A stretch of 64,000 nt of DNA from positions 1-64,000 of the forward strand of contig NZ_BBPQ01000012.1 of assembly GCF_000787855.1 (NCBI RefSeq), read 5' to 3'. Of this stretch, positions 60,484 to 64,000 are shown in pieces (within the stretch, counting starts at the first letter, position 1; each line of letters starts with the position of its first letter). Both the position numbers and the translations under genes were made by a program. Below the pieces are notes generated by a model that saw only the letters and a program-made list of their open reading frames with translations, did no database searches and was not told where the DNA came from. Origin of the DNA: Streptacidiphilus anmyonensis (lineage in GTDB: Bacteria > Actinomycetota > Actinomycetes > Streptomycetales > Streptomycetaceae).

Positions 60484-60834
60484 GTGTTCCTTATCCATGC
60501 TGAACTTCATTCTGCATCAGCCGACCTGGCTTCGGCCGAGCGAATGGCACGTGATCTCGTGGGGGCGAGTGGCGCATCTGCGTCCATTGAACATGTCCAT
60601 TTGCACCCCTTCGTGGACGGTCGCCACGTCCTGGGGATATTCGTGAGCTCGGACTCCCTCGCCACTGCGGAAGCCGCCGCTCAGCGGGCATGCCGCCGTC
60701 TCCTGACCGGCTCATCCGCGTTCGAAGGCCTGCGGCTCGGCCGCTGCGAGGCTGTCATCGTGCCGGAGTACTACGCGCAGTTGACGACCTTGGACGCCGA
60801 GGCGGCCGGTCGGGAAGGGGACGAGGCGATGTGA
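60484..60834 (+). CDS. Small conserved-looking protein of unknown function
   Basis: 116 residues from GTG 60484. The pattern FLIHAELHSASADLASAERM, then EHVHLHPFVDGRHVLGIFVSSDSLATAE and RRLLTGSSAF, recalls small alpha/beta proteins common beside actinomycete peptide clusters. It ends VIVPEYYAQLTTLDAEAA. The ribosome site is weak. No known catalytic motif. May belong to the peptide cluster because it lies divergent to its regulator. Confidence 0.65.
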   Translation: MFLIHAELHSASADLASAERMARDLVGASGASASIEHVHLHPFVDGRHVLGIFVSSDSLATAEAAAQRACRRLLTGSSAFEGLRLGRCEAVIVPEYYAQLTTLDAEAAGREGDEAM

Positions 60835-60885
60835 GTCACCCGGGCCTCCGGGTGGGACCGGGTCTGTTTCTCGAACAATTCATCC

Positions 60886-62721
60886 ATGGGGTGGCCGGGG
60901 TCGGCACTCCGAGGCTCCGCCCACACACGATTCCCAGAGAACCTTTACGGACGGGCGTCCGCTCCGCGGCTCGTCCGGAGTGATACTACTGACGAGTCAT
61001 GCTGCTACGGGGGCGGAGGACGGTATGAGACGAGCGGTGACGCACGTCCGGCGGCGGGAAGACCGGACGGGTTCGGGGACGCACTGTGGCGCTTACGAGC
61101 GGACGCCGGGCTGACGCAGCAGCAGTTGGCCGAGGTGTCGGGGGTGAGCGTTCGCAGCATCAACCACCTGGAGCACGGTCGGCGACGCCCGTATCCGCGT
61201 ACGGCGTGCCTCCTGGCCGACGGCCTGGGCCTGGTCGGGCGGCGGCGGACAGAGCTGGTCGATGCGGCACGGGGTCGGCCGGTCGGCGACGAGCGGCGGC
61301 GGTCGGCGACGGCGAGAGCGGCCAGGCCGGCGGCCGGGTGGGACGACCGTGTGGTGCCGCGCCAACTGACGACAGCGGTAAGGGGATTCGCCGGGCGCGC
61401 CCGCGAACTCGCGGTGCTGGATCGGCTGGCCTCAGACCTCGGGGACGGTGGTCCCGCGGTCGGCGTCGACGATGTCGCGGACGCTGCACGGTCCGTGGGA
61501 ACGGCGGCCATCGGCGTCATCAGCGGCATGCCGGGTGTGGGGAAGACGGCGTTGGTTCTCCACTGGGCGCACCGCGTGGCCGGGCGGTTCCCGGACGGGC
61601 AGCTCTACCTCGACCTGCGCGGCTTCAGTCACGACTCCGCGCCGATGGCGCCGGGTGAGGCGATCGACGGGTTGTTGGCGGCGCTCGGTGTCAGCGCGGA
61701 CCGGCTGCCGGAGGACGTCGCGGCCCGGGCGGCCGTCTACCGCAGCGCGGTGGCGAACCGGCGGATGCTGATCGTGCTGGACAACGCGTCGGACGCGCAG
61801 CAGGTCCGACCGCTGCTTCCCGGAGGGTCGCGCACCATGGTCGTCGTGACCAGCCGGGACCGGCTGGCCAGTCTGCTCGCCGTCGAGGGCGCGCGGCCGA
61901 TCGGCCTCGATGTGCTGGACATCGGCGACGCCCGTGCCCTGCTGACCGACCGGATCGGCCGCGAGCGGGCGGCCGCCGAGCCGGACGCGGTGGGCGAGTT
62001 GGTCGAGCAGTGCGCCCGTCTGCCCCTGGCGCTGGCCGTGGTCGCGGCCGTCGTCCAGACCTGTCCGGCGCGCAGCCTGGCCCGGGCGGCGGAGGAACTG
62101 CGGGCGGACGGACGTCGGTTGGCGGCGTTGAGTGTCGGGGACGCGGCCGCCGACGTCCGGGCGGTGTTCTCCTGGTCCTACCGGCGGTTGGACCCGGCGG
62201 CGGCACGGGTGTTCCGACTGCTCGGCATCGCCCCGGGGCCGTCTGTCGACCGACCGACGGCCGTGGCGCTGACCGGTCTCACGCCCCACGGGCTCGAGGC
62301 CGTGGTGGCCCGGCTGTCGCAGGCGCATCTGGTGGAGCAGGACGATCGGGGGTCTCTGCTCCTGAACGACCTGCTGCGCGAGTACGCCACGGAGTTGGCC
62401 GCTCTCCACGGGGAGGGCGGGGGCGAGGGCGAGGGAGGAGTCGGGCGTTCCGGGGAGCAGAGGCGGGCGCCTGCGACGAGGCGGGCGCTCGCACCCGAGT
62501 GGCCCCTCTACCGTCCGAGCGGTGAACGCGATCGGGGTGGCCGGGCCGTCGTAGACGACAGCCCGGGCCACCCCTCCGCCCGACCGGCGGTCAGGTCCCC
62601 CTCCTCACCGCCGGTGACGAGCCGCGTCTGCGTCGCCGCTCCGCGGCTGCGATCCGGGACGGGACCGGCGGGCTCGGCGGGCCTGGCAGGCGTGCCAGGC
62701 GTCAGAAGCGGCCCGCGTTGA
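60886..62721 (+). CDS. XRE-HTH/NB-ARC regulator with disturbed ends
   Basis: Frame of 611 codons. Real similarity starts at ~residue 62: XRE HTH (WRLRADAGLTQQQLAEVSGV, SINHLEHGRRRPYP), then NB-ARC with P-loop ISGMPGVGKTALVL, MLIVLDNASDAQQVRPLLPG, TSRDRLASLL and CARLPLALAVV. The N-terminal ~60 residues look non-genic, while ATG 61025 has a strong GGAGG site but lies in another frame, suggesting a small indel. After EYATELAALHGEG (~residue 505) the frame becomes low-complexity and lacks the usual TPR part. May be a decayed gene. Confidence 0.7.
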   Translation: MGWPGSALRGSAHTRFPENLYGRASAPRLVRSDTTDESCCYGGGGRYETSGDARPAAGRPDGFGDALWRLRADAGLTQQQLAEVSGVSVRSINHLEHGRRRPYPRTACLLADGLGLVGRRRTELVDAARGRPVGDERRRSATARAARPAAGWDDRVVPRQLTTAVRGFAGRARELAVLDRLASDLGDGGPAVGVDDVADAARSVGTAAIGVISGMPGVGKTALVLHWAHRVAGRFPDGQLYLDLRGFSHDSAPMAPGEAIDGLLAALGVSADRLPEDVAARAAVYRSAVANRRMLIVLDNASDAQQVRPLLPGGSRTMVVVTSRDRLASLLAVEGARPIGLDVLDIGDARALLTDRIGRERAAAEPDAVGELVEQCARLPLALAVVAAVVQTCPARSLARAAEELRADGRRLAALSVGDAAADVRAVFSWSYRRLDPAAARVFRLLGIAPGPSVDRPTAVALTGLTPHGLEAVVARLSQAHLVEQDDRGSLLLNDLLREYATELAALHGEGGGEGEGGVGRSGEQRRAPATRRALAPEWPLYRPSGERDRGGRAVVDDSPGHPSARPAVRSPSSPPVTSRVCVAAPRLRSGTGPAGSAGLAGVPGVRSGPR

Positions 62722-63490
62722 GGGCCGTCTGCAGACCCTTGGTGGTCTGCGGGCCCCACTGCCCGTCCTGCGGGACGCCGACGTGCGCCTGGAGGGCCCG
62801 GACGGTGATCGGGCCGACGTCGCCGTCGACGGCGACGTGGAGGTGGGCCTGAAGGGCCCTCTTGCTCTGCGGGCCGAAGTCGCCGTCGGTCGCGACCCCG
62901 AGCACCCACTGGAGCGCCTTGGTGCTCTGCGGCCCGAAGCTGCCGTCCACCGCGAGCGGGCAGAACGGGTTGCCGTGGGAGCCGGGCGGCGGCGGGGGAG
63001 GCGTGCTGCCGGCGTCCGGCAGTCGCAGGTAGGTGAGCGGCTGGCCGGCGTGCGACTTCGACTCCACCTCCAGCGAGACCTTGATCGGGTCGGCCTCCTG
63101 GCCGTGGGACACGCACATGGCGCCCAGCCCGTTGGCGGCGCTCTCGATCAGGACGACCACGTGCGTGCCGGTGTCGGCGCCGAAGACCACCAGGTCGCCG
63201 GGCAGGGTGTCGGCGGCGGTGATGTGCTGGCAGTGCTGCAGCATCGTGCCGGTGTAGCCCTGGCCGTTGAACCCGGATCCGTTCGGGTCGCCGGCCCCGC
63301 TCCACTTCGCCATCAGGGTGGCGAAGCCCGAGCAGTCGGTGGTGAAGGGCAGCGTGCCCTTCGGGATGTTGATGGGCATCGGGCGGGTCTCGGCGTAGTG
63401 GATCTGCGCCTGGTTCTGGACCCCCCAGAGGCAGTTGTCGACCATCTCCTGCCGGACCTGCGAGCTGGCGGCCTGAGCGGCTTCAGTCAT
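62702..63490 (-). CDS. NlpC/P60- or CHAP-like protein with three peptidoglycan-binding repeats
   Basis: 262 residues from ATG 63490 with AGGGGAG 8 nt upstream. Catalytic-type Cys in FTTDCSGFATLMAKW and His in GTHVVVLIE. Then a proline linker (STPPPPPPGSHG) and three PG-binding_1 repeats (VDGSFGPQSTKALQ, TDGDFGPQSKRALQ, DGQWGPQTTKGLQ). No signal peptide is visible, so it may be phage-derived, released by another route, or act after lysis. It overlaps the NB-ARC gene end by 20 nt on the opposite strand. Confidence 0.85.
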   Translation of the reverse strand: MTEAAQAASSQVRQEMVDNCLWGVQNQAQIHYAETRPMPINIPKGTLPFTTDCSGFATLMAKWSGAGDPNGSGFNGQGYTGTMLQHCQHITAADTLPGDLVVFGADTGTHVVVLIESAANGLGAMCVSHGQEADPIKVSLEVESKSHAGQPLTYLRLPDAGSTPPPPPPGSHGNPFCPLAVDGSFGPQSTKALQWVLGVATDGDFGPQSKRALQAHLHVAVDGDVGPITVRALQAHVGVPQDGQWGPQTTKGLQTALNAGRF

Positions 63491-63510
63491 GCGAGTGCTC
63501 CCCTGTTCTC

Positions 63511-63532
63511 CGCACGGCGGCGACGCCGTGCG
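63511..63532 (-). promoter_or_regulatory. 9-bp hairpin in the leader of the PG-binding gene
   Basis: CGCACGGCG-GCGA-CGCCGTGCG, ~20 nt before the start codon region. The rest of 63491-63717 shows no gene. Confidence 0.5.
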
Positions 63533-63717
63533 AGGCACCTGTTACCCCTCGACCATCCCGTGCGCCGGGGGCCGGCGCCACGTCGTTCCCTGACGTCTGG
63601 CCTGACGTCTTGGACGGCAGGCGGCAGGCGGCCGGCGGCAGGAGGTGGGTGGGGGCCGCAGCCCGGTGCGAGGGGCAGAGGGGAGAGCGCAGGGGGCAGG
63701 GGCCGCGGGGCGGCGGC

Positions 63718-64000
63718 TCAGCCCTCCGTGTCGCCGGGTCGGCTGGCGAGGACGCGGACGAGCAGCTCGGTGAGGGTGGAGCGCTCGTCGGGGCTGAGGG
63801 CGGCGAACCACTGCTGTTCGCGGCGCGTCTGGTCCGCGAACGCCTCCTGGACGGCCTGCTCCCCCTTGGGGGTGAGCGCGGCGGCGACGGCGCGGCGGTC
63901 GTCGGGGACCGGGCGGCGCTCGACGAGGCCGTCGCGTTCGAGGGTGTTGACGGCGTTGGTGACCGCGGCGCGGGACATCGCCGAGATCTCGGCGAGCCGG
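63718..64000 (-). CDS. MarR-family regulator, 5' part outside the window
   Basis: 94 visible codons enter from the right edge. The winged helix is clear: RLAEISAMSRAAVTNAVNTLE as HTH, then RDGLVERRPVPDDRRAVAAAL as the wing with the D-D-R-R signature, and a final dimer helix (ERSTLTELLVRVLA). Effector unknown. Confidence 0.9.
   Translation of the reverse strand, partial: RLAEISAMSRAAVTNAVNTLERDGLVERRPVPDDRRAVAAALTPKGEQAVQEAFADQTRREQQWFAALSPDERSTLTELLVRVLASRPGDTEG

Noticed and set aside
1-64000. Insertion sequences or transposase genes
   Set aside because: No DDE transposase motif or matching terminal inverted repeats were recognised. The only mobile element with support is the AICE and the faint remnant near 45.7 kb.

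Overview
The window is very GC-rich actinobacterial DNA with strong third-position GC bias. Several conserved blocks match the core chromosome of Streptomycetaceae: tadA with its associated gene and upp; a SigE-type sigma factor next to asd-ask; recR-ybaB-dnaX with the SRP RNA; and LytR_C and SURF1 genes. A large secreted sedolisin with actinobacterial C-terminal beta domains would suit an acid-tolerant relative such as Streptacidiphilus, but the genus is only a guess.

Layout. 1-6.2 kb: end of an ECF sigma factor with a helical C-terminal extension, a SigE-type sigma/membrane-protein pair, lysA, and a secreted beta-propeller/Ig-like protein. 6.2-30 kb: mostly core genes: a DUF234-type AAA ATPase behind a near-perfect palindrome, tRNA-Ser(CGA), tadA, upp, a LytR_C protein, an MFS pump, a sedolisin, an S9 peptidase, SURF1, a second sigma pair, asd-ask, DUF5063-recR, ybaB, dnaX and SRP RNA.

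30,065-44,205: an integrated element of the AICE (pSAM2-like) type, inserted in tRNA-Ser(GGA) and bounded by 55-bp identical direct repeats. It carries int, xis, a 13-site iteron-like array, two replication genes, a small C5 DNA methyltransferase, an FtsK/TraB-like translocase, Spd-type spread genes and a GntR regulator with a HAD hydrolase. Its cargo is an AAA ATPase plus RloB-like pair of lower GC that resembles abortive-infection systems (RloAB/AbiL type).

44.2-49.9 kb: a decayed accessory strip with a vapBC-like pair, a 5'-truncated sensor domain, the remnant of a second integrase end, a third sigma/membrane-protein pair, a SUKH protein, a PIN remnant and a broken two-component system.

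50.0-60.4 kb: the most novel part. It looks like an unrecognised RiPP-type peptide cluster. Two tiny paralogous peptides share a conserved C-terminal block ending FEPTxEESILASGxHIxG. They are followed, mostly with overlapping or tightly spaced genes, by two HprK-like kinases, an MFS exporter, a cobalamin-binding-type radical SAM enzyme with CX4CX2C spacing, a prolyl-oligopeptidase-like S9 protease, a 2-oxoglutarate/Fe(II)-type oxygenase and an aspartyl/asparaginyl-hydroxylase-like enzyme. A TrmB/LuxR-like regulator closes the block on the opposite strand. No lanthionine synthetase, lasso cyclase or YcaO gene is present. 60.4-64 kb: a small acidic protein, an HTH/NB-ARC regulator with a disturbed start and end, a peptidoglycan-binding cysteine-peptidase-like protein and a partial MarR regulator.

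Products are assigned by reading motifs by eye. No database search was run.
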